The notes below the pieces were generated by a model. It was not told the origin of the DNA. It did no database searches and saw only the letters and a list, made by a program, of their open reading frames with translations. 43,780 nucleotides of DNA from a virus. The stretch's first letter is position 1. Each line of letters opens with the position of its first letter. Location: positions 1-43,780 of the IMG/VR virus record IMGVR_UViG_3300046505_000105; one strand, 5' to 3'. Positions 36,101-43,710 of the stretch are shown here, piece by piece. Both the position numbers and the translations under genes were made by a program.

Positions 36101-37420
36101 CGCCTTGATTCTCGCCTGCTCCTCTGCCGATAGCACCTCCTGCTCGCGCGGGCCTTGGAGCACCGGCGCGGCGGCCGCCAGTTTCGCCTGGGCGGCCTTG
36201 CCCTTGAGCGTCGCCAGCGCCGCCAGCGCATCCGAATCGCTGAAAATCTCCACCGGCGGAGCGCCGGCCTCCGGCTCGGGAACCGCGTGAGGAGTCTCGC
36301 CCTTTACGCGGCCAATCGGCGTCGTCAAATCCCCAATCGGCTTGTTGAGTTCCGCCAGGTGCGCCTCATGCTGCCGTTGCGCTTCCGCCTGGGTTTGAGC
36401 AATCAATTCTTCTGCGGCCGGTTGTGCTGGGATTTCTGCTTTCTCAATTTCTGCTTTCTGCTTTGGGCTTTCCGCCTTTTCCGCCGCCGCTTCCGCCTTC
36501 GCCTGCGCCTTTTCCACATCCGCCGCCGATGGTGGTTTTACCGTTTCCGGCGCTGGTTTGCCCAAAACTTGCTCCACAACTGCGGCAGGCGCGGCTTTCG
36601 GAGCCTCCGGCTGTACGGATGGTGGGGCTGTTTCGGCTCGTTCAATGTTCGGCGTTTCCTCTGGCGCTTTCACTTTTCCTTTGCCTGCCAGCAGCGGCAC
36701 CCCCAGCATGGCCATCGTCGTGCCCGCCTCAATCAGCGCCTGGTCGCCCGCCTCGTAATCACCCGCGTCGTAATGCCCCGCCGCCGTGCCCAGGTTCTCC
36801 GGTATGCTCAGTCCCATCTGCGCGACAAAGGCCCGGCTAATTACCGGCCCCACATTCGGCCCAAACATCGCCACGCCTTCCGGCGAGAGATACCCCTCGC
36901 CAATGCCCGCCGCCACGTTCTGCCCCGCCTGGATGGCCGCCACCGCCCGCTTGCCCGCCTTGGGGAAAAGTTGGTGCACATCCTCCGGGGTCATCTTGGG
37001 CAGTTCCACCGGCTTGCCCATGTACAGCGGTTCCACTCCTGCCTGGCGCAGTTCCGCATCCCGTTGCGCGGTCAACGCCGGGACATTCTCCGGTCGCGAT
37101 TCACCGGCCATTTCCAGTATCCGGTTCCACTTGTCACTTACCGCCTGGGCGTTGGCCGCAATGTCGCGCGGACTCAAGTCCGCTGCTTTGGCCCGGGCCT
37201 GGGCTGTCTTTACCGTGTCCAGGTTTTGCTTCTGTTCGTCCGTCTGGTCAAACAGCGCGGGAAAGAATTGCTTGAAAGCTGAAGTGCGCGGCGGCTCCTT
37301 GGCCCACACCGGCGGCGGCTTGAAAGTCTCTTTTGAATCCAACGACGGTGGCGTGAAGGCCGGTCCCGATTCAGTATCGGGATCCTCTATCGTATCCAAA
37401 GCTGGTGGTGCAAAAGGCAT
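30104..37420 (-). CDS. Giant polyvalent protein: SF2 helicase, zincin, LPD38-like end
   Basis: 2438 residues. The first 700 are low-complexity Pro/Ala/Glu-rich segments. A Strawberry-notch-like SF2 helicase follows: LLGDGTGVGKTG near residue 865, FDEAHN near 941, FATATP, GGAGLDM near 1197 and QMLGRVSRRN near 1229. A zincin metallopeptidase motif FHELGHALDNRY lies near 1711. The last 500 residues match my recollection of the LPD38 domain (SIDNRMGQMAYDN, YMLALPIGVGLAGAML, SLPTYMKDVIAYGRHPL). Such polyvalent proteins are packaged and ejected with phage DNA to counter host defence. Heptamer repeats are translated near residues 320, 455 and 1390 (AESRKQKAE). Confidence 0.8.
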   Translation of the reverse strand: MPFAPPALDTIEDPDTESGPAFTPPSLDSKETFKPPPVWAKEPPRTSAFKQFFPALFDQTDEQKQNLDTVKTAQARAKAADLSPRDIAANAQAVSDKWNRILEMAGESRPENVPALTAQRDAELRQAGVEPLYMGKPVELPKMTPEDVHQLFPKAGKRAVAAIQAGQNVAAGIGEGYLSPEGVAMFGPNVGPVISRAFVAQMGLSIPENLGTAAGHYDAGDYEAGDQALIEAGTTMAMLGVPLLAGKGKVKAPEETPNIERAETAPPSVQPEAPKAAPAAVVEQVLGKPAPETVKPPSAADVEKAQAKAEAAAEKAESPKQKAEIEKAEIPAQPAAEELIAQTQAEAQRQHEAHLAELNKPIGDLTTPIGRVKGETPHAVPEPEAGAPPVEIFSDSDALAALATLKGKAAQAKLAAAAPVLQGPREQEVLSAEEQARIKAARDAVVKASQPPEAKAEIGKQKAETWKPPKADTVEPVPAQPLEDVYTLTDAVREAGGLTGPDLDQSLAVMRKGATAAQVVAQFDAGGAHDTLAYVLEQIAAARDDGNAGEYRRLRKAYQRTFGAGQPKADLILQGIMQAGEEGRAPEGGVPESEGELIDRAWDEASAAKAIDREATAAAQEAADFEAFNQSLRVTPTAVMSGDMVLAEIHQGKNGRKHVIPTEEGARLGPAYQNQVLAVAGVQAEHGMEAGGELPGMNTGQRPVPQGFDATILRHLTAVAGNIIKGGKTDFASYAQAMNAALDGEYQPYYHAAYNQVREFTEAAHLKARMTPREEIESYDSSGRFIGGPAAAGGGPELSGTVGGAGRPRRPGLRVVDEGDLPTPRPIVRSGEYTGPRGAGIDETQRYALNSALTAFEAGKAAYLLGDGTGVGKTGTELAVAHQMHLKTKLPSLIVTQSRPIIENRFRADQVQFGIPSQGTEFITYDDLSRGKVPKGEYGVAIFDEAHNLKRKGSNRQVYSELIRARHKVFATATPMDSPTHAAYFLAELTGRSREQVAKDLGYHFEERLTEGQTREYAVLDKDMSWHAVTDNIKRLRNVAVKAGQFLRREFPFFGRAAMRDAPGFSADQLKEQAAIEKYWDAQIHAAKSPMYRRNLSGQKTLELSRWAEIQKLPWILEAVMEDLARGKHVIVYGEGYRPTMIKGAGKMVPGILGELARELDRRGIRYAKVFEDSPEEKGRAAALFQRGEAKVLLATPRSGGAGLDMDDQIGNQPRVAHAATLNFAADVFDQMLGRVSRRNTASPADFHVWTNRESYSDRRRMAVADRKLRTLRNIQSGEDLDVSEFERGAEAEAIHGMDADEPFALEPPENMDQQRERRAQAEAEAEALAKRQRMEQQAAAKLKGTAGDLGQKDMFAAPGDLWTPAAQQRRPTGEAEHGMAGGDKAESRKQKAEMPAKELVAQGPAAAEGLIKDLQTFRAAAAPQSLSGPARFAADVLRQLGAQMANELARADKALRPFRNDFDRTPLPKGWKYNPGLPLPRNLAFVDAYEGGTARTLGPQEATLAAEFRSQNEVMLDRVHALGKGALKTWYENYFPHIWDRPDKARHVIAQFLAKQPLEGSKAFLKQRTYKLFTEALAAGLKPLHDNPVDLWMLKRREVERFILGVKFVEIMKGAGFYKHKFYSRPMPEGWATSQDPAFRSWGQPVVTLKEAFDADMRERMLEGMEGMGIPHKRLVAIGGKRWGFEKDRPGTPGTERIVTKFAGPEFVLFHELGHALDNRYADFRERLNATKGMENQLRALADLRFEGQTASESFKREVRSMPEKMAVALQAYMHAPERMAQVAPAVKGALESFLSAHKELAWINDVKPSLRLGSAEAQKKLPGFVRLGDWIMPEGAVYVVDNYLRPGLQRFAMFRGFREASNLLNGIQLVGGFHLGFVTGEAPLNKMALAARDASKGYIKLAGRAVASAPLAPLSNLYRGYLLRKESLQPGSVGGLYAEAVKNLEAGGFRFSQDPFWRTQFTRRSLRALSQAWTQLKEPGLQKAYAFTETGKALANLPWAVIEQAMRPVMEYFVPWQKAGAAMEMLGHDMITENPQSPEALRAVARRVSDSIDNRMGQMAYDNRFINKTAKDAALLSFRAFGWQLGKYQELGGGALDLGKLGWDAGHGRWTGLSHRTAYMLALPIGVGLAGAMLNFLMTGQTPQEWRDYYMPRTGRKDAMGNDVRISLPTYMKDVIAYGRHPLVAFGHSLNPFLSSLVDLWNNRDFYNTQIRTADENMAQKIWADAKFMGAQGKPFFLTGMAKMAESGTPLEQRTAAFFGFMPASRQSAMTPAESLAADIMQDMMPQGARTPDQAQRSQLTAQLVKDLRTGKINDEGVLVERLRGAGATTRAAQTVLAKRVTWTPLEYQVSKMSVEQAMRVWDLASEQEKVQLASCTTLNESGGESPVLLEKIKRAYKGGKLDAAETGRLVKMVVPYLKQSPKPTVQSRPGALYKQ
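31963..31995. repeat. AGCCGAGCC / GGCTCGGCT inverted repeat in coding sequence
   Basis: Nine-base arms with an eight-base loop, read as PSLRLGSAE in the giant protein. Another short GC hairpin of the same general kind. Confidence 0.55.
33238..33268 (-). repeat. Heptamer A tract in the giant protein
   Basis: Four AAAGCAG units, in frame, encoding KAESRKQKAE between the helicase and zincin regions. Confidence 0.85.
33302..33330. repeat. GTAGG-headed palindrome, GGCGGCGC-TGCT-GCGCCGCC
   Basis: Long GC palindrome related to type B but with a different loop. It is read in the giant protein. Confidence 0.7.
35310..35329. repeat. CACAGGCC-TCT-GGCCTGTG hairpin in coding sequence
   Basis: Perfect palindrome read as NTGQRPVPQ in the giant protein. 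I associate NTGQRPVP-type ORF segments with verrucomicrobial repeats; not checked. Confidence 0.65.
36030..36060 (-). repeat. Heptamer A tract in the giant protein, second
   Basis: Encodes AEIGKQKAET in the disordered N-terminal part. Confidence 0.7.
36432..36464 (-). repeat. Heptamer A tract in the giant protein, third
   Basis: Encodes ESPKQKAEIEKAEIP. Confidence 0.7.
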
Positions 37421-37421
37421 T

Positions 37422-38417
37422 TCATTTGGCCTGCCAGTTCGCGGCGTCGTTGGGATCTCCGCCCAGGTATTTCATGCCGGAATAAATCGAGCCTATGGCA
37501 TACCCGCCCTGCGCCGCCTTGGTAGCGGCGGCGCCCCCGCCGCCGTTCCCTCCGCCGCCCCCCACAGCCCTCTTCAAAATCCCCGCCCATTCATCATCGC
37601 TGCGCGGCACCGGCTTCCAGCCATCCTGCGGCCCGGTCCGGAAAAACTTCTTGTCCGTGCTGTATTGCACATCTTCACCGCCCGCGCGCTGTTCGGATAG
37701 CGGCAGCGCCTTCCAAATGCTGTTCGGTCCTTCCTGGAACATCTTCACCCCGTTGATGCTTTTCACCGTCGGCTCCCAGTCCGCCGGGATCTTCGCCTTA
37801 TCCGTAATCGGCCGCATCGAGGACGTCCCCGGCTCCCACCACGCCTTTTCTCCGGTGACCTCATCCCGTATTACACGCGGTTCCTGTTTGGGCTGCGTCA
37901 GCATCCCCTTGAGCGCCTCACCAAACATCGCCCCGCCTTCCGGGCCGTTCACCGCCTCCGGATTCTGGTTCAGGCTTTCCAGCATCGCGCGGCTGCCGGG
38001 GCTGGCATTCAACTCCGGCGCGGCCATCACCGGGTTCCTCAACGGCCCCCGGCCCAGGTCCAGCGTGCCGGGCAAATCCGGTTGCGGCTGTGTCCGTTGC
38101 AGCAAACTCGCCAGCACCCCCTTGATCGCCGCCTGCGCCCGCTGCCCCTTTTGATATTGCTCCTGCTTCTGCCGGTACTGTTCCTGTCCCTGTTTGAACT
38201 CGTTGGCCATGATGCTGCCCTTGATCTGGCCCAGGCTCATCTTGTCCACCTGTTCCGTGGGCAACCCCATGGCCAGCGCCACCTGCCGGTAACCCTTCAG
38301 CTCGTCCCGGCGGCGTCCGTAATCCTCGATGGCCTCGGATATCGCCTGCCCGCCACTGTTGATCCCCTGCGCCAGCAGTTCCCCGGCTCTGTTTTGTATT
38401 CCCGGCGCGTATGGCAT
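37422..38417 (-). CDS. Internal virion / ejection protein (tentative)
   Basis: 331 residues. The N-terminal half is helical and Gln/Glu-rich (FKQGQEQYRQKQEQYQKGQR). The middle is Pro-rich, and the C-terminal half contains WKALPLSEQ, KFFRTGPQDGWKPVP and a Gly-rich stretch ending in a type B repeat (GGGGNGGGGAAATKAA). GAGG precedes the ATG. The stop is two bases before the giant polyvalent gene, suggesting co-production of proteins that travel in the capsid. No family recognised. Confidence 0.5.
   Translation of the reverse strand: MPYAPGIQNRAGELLAQGINSGGQAISEAIEDYGRRRDELKGYRQVALAMGLPTEQVDKMSLGQIKGSIMANEFKQGQEQYRQKQEQYQKGQRAQAAIKGVLASLLQRTQPQPDLPGTLDLGRGPLRNPVMAAPELNASPGSRAMLESLNQNPEAVNGPEGGAMFGEALKGMLTQPKQEPRVIRDEVTGEKAWWEPGTSSMRPITDKAKIPADWEPTVKSINGVKMFQEGPNSIWKALPLSEQRAGGEDVQYSTDKKFFRTGPQDGWKPVPRSDDEWAGILKRAVGGGGGNGGGGAAATKAAQGGYAIGSIYSGMKYLGGDPNDAANWQAK
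37522..37545. repeat. GC palindrome B, copy 26
   Basis: GTAGC-GGCGGCG-CCCC-CGCCGCC, in frame as GGGGAAAT near the C-terminus of gene 37422-38417. Confidence 0.85.
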
Positions 38418-38455
38418 TTTAAACCTCGTCTTTCATTTTTAAATTTCTGCTTTCC

Positions 38456-39010
38456 TCATTTCTGCTTTCCGTTTTCGTCGTGATGATCCCAAAAACACAC
38501 CTCTTCCAACTCCGCGCTGACGCTCCTTACCAGCTCCCACCCGCCGCAAATCAGACTAATCGCCCGGCACATTTCCAAGCCGCAGCTACGGTGAGTATCC
38601 GCCCACCGCTTCTGCCACTCCTCCGCCTCATCATCCTTTTCCCAGCGCACGCTGTCGGCGTACTGATTGGCAATCAACACCGTCAACAGGCGCAGCGCCG
38701 CGATATTCCGCAAATAAAACGGATGCGAGAGCACGATCACCCCCTGTGCAAACGCCGCCACGATCTGTTCCCGATCCTTCGCCGTCGGTATCCGTAGCGG
38801 CGGCGCCCCGCCGCCGGTTTCCCCTGATAGCGGCGGCGCCCCGCCGCCGTTCCCCGCCCCCTGTTCCGCCGTTCCTATTCCATCCACGATGTCATCAATC
38901 GCGTGCACCCAGCCTTGGAAGATGATAAAAAACTCCATCGCCTCGGGTTGCCCCTTGCACATCCGCCGGATCATCTCCCCGTCAATGATATGTTTGTGTG
39001 CTTCCGCCAT
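38456..39010 (-). CDS. Conserved-looking helical protein (unknown)
   Basis: 184 residues. IIDGEMIRRMCKGQPEAMEF then IIFQGWVHAIDDIVDG is a helical pattern that I have met in phage structural clusters but cannot name. Two type B repeats are translated near residues 55-72 (GGGAPPLSGE, GGGAPPLRI). The C-terminal half is helical with several Cys/Trp. The last residues (ENGKQK) are heptamer-derived. It lies between ejection-type genes. Confidence 0.5.
   Translation of the reverse strand: MAEAHKHIIDGEMIRRMCKGQPEAMEFFIIFQGWVHAIDDIVDGIGTAEQGAGNGGGAPPLSGETGGGAPPLRIPTAKDREQIVAAFAQGVIVLSHPFYLRNIAALRLLTVLIANQYADSVRWEKDDEAEEWQKRWADTHRSCGLEMCRAISLICGGWELVRSVSAELEEVCFWDHHDENGKQK
38794..38849. repeat. GC palindrome B, copies 27-28
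   Basis: Two direct copies 33 bases apart, one base shorter in the loop than the main type and so read as GGGAPPL rather than GGGGAAAT. Confidence 0.85.
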
Positions 39011-39024
39011 ATTTCTGCTTTTGC

Positions 39025-39330
39025 TTACAACGACATCCCTCCACCGCCCCCGCCGCCGCTTCCGTATGCGCTGGCCGGCATGTCAATCACCTTCGGTCCG
39101 CTGCTGCTGCTGCCGCCCAGCAACTGCTGCAATATCCCCAGCCCCTGTCCGCCGCCACCGCCGCCCGCATCGCCGCCCAAGGTCGAGCTGCCGCGCCGGG
39201 CTTGCGCCCAGGGATCCGTCGTCGGGCTGCTGTTAGCCGTCGGGTTTTGCAGCATGGCCATCAGCGCCTGCGCCACCGCCGCCGTCAAAGGGTCCCCGCT
39301 ATCCGGTGTTATCCCAAAGTTAAATGCCAT
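39025..39330 (-). CDS. Small Gly-rich virion protein (unknown)
   Basis: 101 residues. A short helical N-terminus (AAVAQALMAMLQNPTANS) is followed by Gly/Ser-rich disordered sequence ending in a run of Gly. Its start is preceded by AAAGCAGAAATTACCATG. It lies next to the ejection-like protein 39367-40209 and is probably a virion component; no motif. Confidence 0.45.
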   Translation of the reverse strand: MAFNFGITPDSGDPLTAAVAQALMAMLQNPTANSSPTTDPWAQARRGSSTLGGDAGGGGGGQGLGILQQLLGGSSSSGPKVIDMPASAYGSGGGGGGGMSL

Positions 39331-39366
39331 GGTAATTTCTGCTTTCTGCTTTCTTAATTTCCGCTT

Positions 39367-40209
39367 TTACATGCTCGTCAGGCTCGCCCCCATCTTACCC
39401 ATCGTGCTAAACTGCGCCCCCTCGCTGGCGGCCGTGTTATTGGCGCTGGCAATGCTCGCCGCGCTGTTGGCATTGAAAACTGTATTGAACATATCGTACA
39501 GGTCGCTGGAGCTTACAAGATCCTGGCTGCTGGCTGCTCCCGCCCCCGTCGCCGTGAGCGTCTGCGCCTGTTGCGGCGCGCTGCTGCTGCCACCCAATAT
39601 CTCCAGCGCCGGGTTGGTGTACATGCTGTTGTTCAGGTTGGCCACACTGCCCGCCTCGCTCTCGCGCTGGCCCAGCAAAGTCTGCCCGCCGCCGTACAGT
39701 TGCATGGCCTCGTCCAGTTGTGCCGGCCCGCTCGTGCCCAGCCCGCGGTTCGCCCAGTTGGTCCGCACCCCGCTCGTGATCCGCGAGGTCGAGTCCGGAT
39801 CCAGTTGCGTGCCCAGTGCGAGCTGGCCGGTCGCCGTCTTCGTCAAACTGTCCATCAGCGTGCTCTGGCCCGGATTCAGCGCCCGTATGCCGCTGACCGC
39901 TCCCGGCCCCATGTTCGTCACATCCCCCACATTAGCCGTGCGCAGCGCCGTGTTCGCCGCCGTCTGCGCGCCCGTAATGGCCGGCACCACGTCCTGGCTG
40001 TACATGCTCAGATATCCCGGCCGGCCGTTCACGCCCAGCAATTCGTTGAACATCCCCTGCAAATCCAGCGCCGTAAACCCCGGCTGATTTTGCTGTTCAA
40101 TGCCCAGCAGTTGTGGAAAACCCTTCCCATACGCATCCAACATTTGCTGGTACGCCGGCGTTTGCTGGCTATATGGCACGCTTACATCTTCCCCGCCTAA
40201 ATCACACAT
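39367..40209 (-). CDS. Internal virion / DNA-ejection protein (tentative)
   Basis: 280 residues from ATG 40209, chosen because AGGAG stands 8 bases before it; the frame runs to 40242 but overlaps the upstream gene. It is Gln/Asn/Ala/Ser-rich and helical (YSQQTPAYQQMLDAYGKGFP ... QTAANTALRTANVGDVTN), with the low-complexity look of podovirus internal proteins (DNA transfer proteins). It sits between a fibre-like gene and the giant polyvalent cluster. Function by context only. Confidence 0.5.
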   Translation of the reverse strand: MCDLGGEDVSVPYSQQTPAYQQMLDAYGKGFPQLLGIEQQNQPGFTALDLQGMFNELLGVNGRPGYLSMYSQDVVPAITGAQTAANTALRTANVGDVTNMGPGAVSGIRALNPGQSTLMDSLTKTATGQLALGTQLDPDSTSRITSGVRTNWANRGLGTSGPAQLDEAMQLYGGGQTLLGQRESEAGSVANLNNSMYTNPALEILGGSSSAPQQAQTLTATGAGAASSQDLVSSSDLYDMFNTVFNANSAASIASANNTAASEGAQFSTMGKMGASLTSM

Positions 40210-40212
40210 AAA

Positions 40213-40224
40213 TTTGTCTCCTGC
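40213..40224 (-). promoter_or_regulatory. Ribosome binding site deciding the start at 40209
   Basis: GGCAGGAG lies 8 bases before the ATG, one of the few clear Shine-Dalgarno sites in the genome. Most genes have A-rich contexts instead. Confidence 0.6.
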
Positions 40225-40235
40225 CGTTCCTTGTG

Positions 40236-41258
40236 TCACCACGCGTACATCTTCACCTGCCAGTGGCCGTTGTTAATAATGCAGTCGGCCCCGGTCGTCT
40301 TGGAGCGCAGCACAATCGTCCCGCTGGTGTCCCGCGTAAACCACACATTGACTGCGTTGGCGCCATAACTGCCGGTGCCAATCGTCTCTTCATCCCCCGC
40401 CGCATACCCATACTCGCCCGTGGTGCATACCAGCACCGCCCGGCACTGCGGCACGTAGGGGAACCCATGCGCCTGATTCAAAATCGTTCCACTGCCCGAC
40501 ACCGCCACCTGCGTGCTCGTAAACAGAGGTTGGCCCGCCAAAGTCAGTCCCGGCCCGCTCAGGTTCCCATTCGTCACCGTGGCCACCGCAAACTGCGGTC
40601 CCAGCAGCAGGTTCTGCCCCGGCACATTCGTCAGTCCACCGCTCGGCTGGCCCCACGCCAGTGCATTGGCGCTCAACCCCAGCTTGCTGGGTTGTATGCC
40701 CGCATTAGCCTTTATGTTCACATCACTTACGCTGTTCGCCCGCAGCGTCAGCCAGTTGATGTATATGCTCCCCGTCGTGTCATTCGTGTTGGCCACCGTG
40801 TTCGTGCTCATGGCAAAATAATTCTGGTCTATGTTCAGCCAGAACGTCCCGTTGCTCGTCATGATGCCGCCCACTCCCGCCGCCAGCACCTGCAACTGCC
40901 GCGGGTTGTTCGCGTTCCACCCCATCGTTATCCCGTCCGGCAGCCCGTCGCAGAGCTGGTTGCCGCACACGCTGCCCGGCGTCAGCGATATGCTGTTGGA
41001 GCCGCCCCCCAGGCCCACCGTGCCGTGAATCGTCACCGTCGGCTGGCCCAGCAGGTTCAGCAGATCGTACGTCGGCGCCACCGCCCCCTCCACCGGAAAC
41101 TGGTAGCCCGGCGTCACCACCGCCGTTAAATCGGCGCGCAGCGCCAAAGTGGAAAGCAGAAAGCAGAAAGCGCAAGCAAAAGTAGAAAGTAGAAATTTGG
41201 AAAGTCGAAATTGGAGTCCCCATTTCTGCTGTCCCCTGCTTTTGTTTTGCGTTTTCAT
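40236..41258 (-). CDS. Exported tail-fibre-like protein
   Basis: 340 residues. The leader MKTQNKSRGQQKWGLQFRLS and the hydrophobic FLLSTFACAFCFLLSTLALR are encoded by repeats nearly identical to the leader of gene 4939-6357, but without the 54-nt hairpin segment. Beta-rich fibre sequence follows. The C-terminal domain (YGYAAGDEETIGTG ... INNGHWQVKMYAW) resembles distal parts of tail fibres. AAAGCAGAAATTATG is its start context. Export would be unusual for a tail fibre; alternatively the leader is removed or unused. Confidence 0.6.
   Translation of the reverse strand: MKTQNKSRGQQKWGLQFRLSKFLLSTFACAFCFLLSTLALRADLTAVVTPGYQFPVEGAVAPTYDLLNLLGQPTVTIHGTVGLGGGSNSISLTPGSVCGNQLCDGLPDGITMGWNANNPRQLQVLAAGVGGIMTSNGTFWLNIDQNYFAMSTNTVANTNDTTGSIYINWLTLRANSVSDVNIKANAGIQPSKLGLSANALAWGQPSGGLTNVPGQNLLLGPQFAVATVTNGNLSGPGLTLAGQPLFTSTQVAVSGSGTILNQAHGFPYVPQCRAVLVCTTGEYGYAAGDEETIGTGSYGANAVNVWFTRDTSGTIVLRSKTTGADCIINNGHWQVKMYAW
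41150..41205 (-). repeat. Heptamer A tract encoding a signal segment, second
   Basis: Counterpart of 6196-6246. Near-identical DNA encodes the hydrophobic segment of a different protein. Confidence 0.85.
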
Positions 41259-41283
41259 AATTTCTGCTTTCCCAATTTCTGCT

Positions 41284-43710
41284 TTACACCACGCGCGTCC
41301 CCGCCCTCGGTCCCCTCACTCCCTCCAGTTCCACGCTCACCAGCCGGCAGCTCCCCGTCTTGTTTTCAATCAGCAACTGCACGCCCCAGTCATCCACCCG
41401 CAGCCGCACTGTTTCCGGTATGTTCTGGTGCACATTGGGCACCCCGCCAATCAGTTCGCCCGGCCCCGCCAGACTGTAATCCGCCCGGTTCGGCGTGTTG
41501 AACGCCGGCCGCTGCGTGGCCGGGTCATACACCGCCCCCGACCCGTCCAGATACTGTGTCCGGTCATAAACCAAATCCGTCAGCAGCGGTTGCCGTTCGT
41601 TGTAGCCGGGACTCACCGCCGTCACCGTCAGCGTCGGCCCGTTCGTGTCCCAGACGACGAGGCCCTTGAGCCATTTCTTGCGGCCCTTGTCCGCCCCGCC
41701 ATAAATCCGGGTTGTCAGGCTGTCGGCTATTGGTATGTTGCCCACGTCCAGCCAGCCGTCCCCCAGCCAGTTCACCTGCCCGGCATAATCCACAAACGAG
41801 AGCCGGCTTTCGCCGTACACATCGCACCGCGCCCAACCGGCCACCTGCAATGCCGCGCCCTGCCACACCCCTTCCCAGCCAAAAATATCCTTCTGCGGCT
41901 CGCTGTTCAAATAATTCAGCACCAATACCATGCTATTTCTGCTTTCTACTTTCCCAGTTCCTGCTTTCCCGGCCTGCCCCCTCTTCGGCACCGCCAAAAA
42001 CAGCCGGTTATTCCACGTCTCCACCACCGCCTGCCCCGCGTTCGGCCAGTCAATCAAATCAATGTATTTCTTCAGGTCAAAACTGATCGGCTTTTCCACC
42101 GGCAAAATCACCCCAAACGCCGAGAGCATCACGCAATCCAGCCCGCGCCGGGAGAGAAACGTGAGCCGGTTGCCCCATTGCCGCACGCTTAACGCCGCCT
42201 TGCAGCCGTACTCCAGCGTCACGCTCCGCAGCGCCCATTGCGCCGCCCCTTCCGCAAAATTGTACAGCGCCAGAATGCTGTCGCTTTTCAGAAACACCAG
42301 GCAGTCCGCCGCCTGGAACGTGCTTACCGCCACCACCCCGCCACTCTCCCCCAGTTGCGCCGTCAAGCTCGCCTGAAACGGCGTGTAATGCAGCGGATCG
42401 TTCGGGTCGCTTATGCAAATGTTGTTCGCCCCGTTCACCAAAACGAGCTGGTTCGTTTCCGTGTAGAAACCCTCGTGCGCCGGCGGCATGGGCAAACTGC
42501 TCGCCCCGCCCTTCACCAGATACGCCAGGTGCTCGCCGTTGTTGCTTATCACCTGCAACCCCACCTCGCTCCCATTGGCCGCCAGCATCGCGTTTACCTG
42601 CGTGTCGTACAGTTCCAGCTGATGATCATTCAGCGGGTACGCGTACCACGTGCCATTGGCCGGCGTATGGCCCGCTGGCATCCCCGCCAGCACCACCTCG
42701 TCCCCCGGCACCAGCCGATGGTTCGGCACCGTAAAAATGGCAAACGTGATGCTCGTGTTCGTCACCTGCAAATTTACCGGCACGGGTAGAAAGCCCACGT
42801 CCCACAACGTGTTGCCTATCGCATTGGGCTGCGCCAGCAGTGGCGGCGCGCCGTTGCCATAAAACCCCGGCTGCGTCGCCTGCCGTTCCAGGTAAAACCG
42901 CCCCACCGCCCCCGTAAAATCCAATGGCAGCGTCAATCCGCTGTCCCGGTAAAGCCCCACCACATTATTGGCCTCCACCTTCACAAAATAGAGTGTGTTC
43001 AACGCCACCCCCAGCGCTCCGCCCGTGAACGTGCTGTTCGCGTCCCCCCCTATCAGCACCGCGTCCCCGTTGGCCCATGCCTGCGGCGCGTTCAATCGTA
43101 TCCGGTTGGCTGCCACCACCGCCGCCGCGCCAAAATAATGCCGTTCATTGCCCCAGCGCAGCAGCACCAATCCGTTGTTGCACGGCACCAATCGCGCCGT
43201 GTCCCACACATCGTTGCCATTCAGCGGCACCTCCTTGGGCCCGTTGCCGCTCATGATCAGCCACACCCGGCCCCGCCCGCCATCACTCGCGCCCCCCGCC
43301 CCGCCCGCTCCGCCCTCCTCACCCAGCCCTTCCCCTCCTTCGCCGCCCAAGCCATTGCCCCCTTCAGCCCCCAGCCCCGGTAGCGTCGGCGCCTCGCCGA
43401 CAACAGCGGCCGCCGTGCGCCATTCATCCGTCACCAGCACCGTCACCTCAAACCCATTCGGATCGCTGTACCTTGCGTAGGCACAAACATTGAAGTCCCC
43501 TGAGACGTGATCGCGCAGCGATTTTACGTCCCCCCACGGCTCCCGTTCCACGTCCAATCGCGGCCACGCCCGCCCGTCCTCAAACCTTTTGTTCACCGCA
43601 TCCGCGCACACCCCCGGCTCCAGCGCGTGCGCCGGCGTCCGCGTGTTCACGCGATAAAACGCCGGGTCCCCGTCCACCACCACCGCCCCCGCCTGTGCCG
43701 TTGTTGTCAT
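41284..43710 (-). CDS. Large tail protein (nozzle/propeller-like, podovirus type)
   Basis: 808 residues; the start at 43710 equals position 57 in the circular map. It is mostly beta sequence with repeated Trp/Gly turns (LRWGNERHYFGA ... EGFYTETNQLVLVNGANN ... LSVRQWGNRLTFLSRRGL), in the manner of podovirus tail nozzle or tail tube B proteins with a beta-propeller core. A Gly/Glu-rich insert lies near residues 113-145. A short heptamer-derived insert is seen near residue 585 (GKAGTGKVESRNS). No other tail tube is evident, so this is probably the main tail body beneath the portal. Its ATG overlaps the stop of the 48-residue leader ORF. Confidence 0.55.
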   Translation of the reverse strand: MTTTAQAGAVVVDGDPAFYRVNTRTPAHALEPGVCADAVNKRFEDGRAWPRLDVEREPWGDVKSLRDHVSGDFNVCAYARYSDPNGFEVTVLVTDEWRTAAAVVGEAPTLPGLGAEGGNGLGGEGGEGLGEEGGAGGAGGASDGGRGRVWLIMSGNGPKEVPLNGNDVWDTARLVPCNNGLVLLRWGNERHYFGAAAVVAANRIRLNAPQAWANGDAVLIGGDANSTFTGGALGVALNTLYFVKVEANNVVGLYRDSGLTLPLDFTGAVGRFYLERQATQPGFYGNGAPPLLAQPNAIGNTLWDVGFLPVPVNLQVTNTSITFAIFTVPNHRLVPGDEVVLAGMPAGHTPANGTWYAYPLNDHQLELYDTQVNAMLAANGSEVGLQVISNNGEHLAYLVKGGASSLPMPPAHEGFYTETNQLVLVNGANNICISDPNDPLHYTPFQASLTAQLGESGGVVAVSTFQAADCLVFLKSDSILALYNFAEGAAQWALRSVTLEYGCKAALSVRQWGNRLTFLSRRGLDCVMLSAFGVILPVEKPISFDLKKYIDLIDWPNAGQAVVETWNNRLFLAVPKRGQAGKAGTGKVESRNSMVLVLNYLNSEPQKDIFGWEGVWQGAALQVAGWARCDVYGESRLSFVDYAGQVNWLGDGWLDVGNIPIADSLTTRIYGGADKGRKKWLKGLVVWDTNGPTLTVTAVSPGYNERQPLLTDLVYDRTQYLDGSGAVYDPATQRPAFNTPNRADYSLAGPGELIGGVPNVHQNIPETVRLRVDDWGVQLLIENKTGSCRLVSVELEGVRGPRAGTRVV
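41935..41955 (-). repeat. Heptamer A insert in the large tail gene
   Basis: GAAAGTAGAAAGCAG, in frame as KVESRNS. Here the TAG trinucleotide is out of frame and harmless. Confidence 0.65.
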
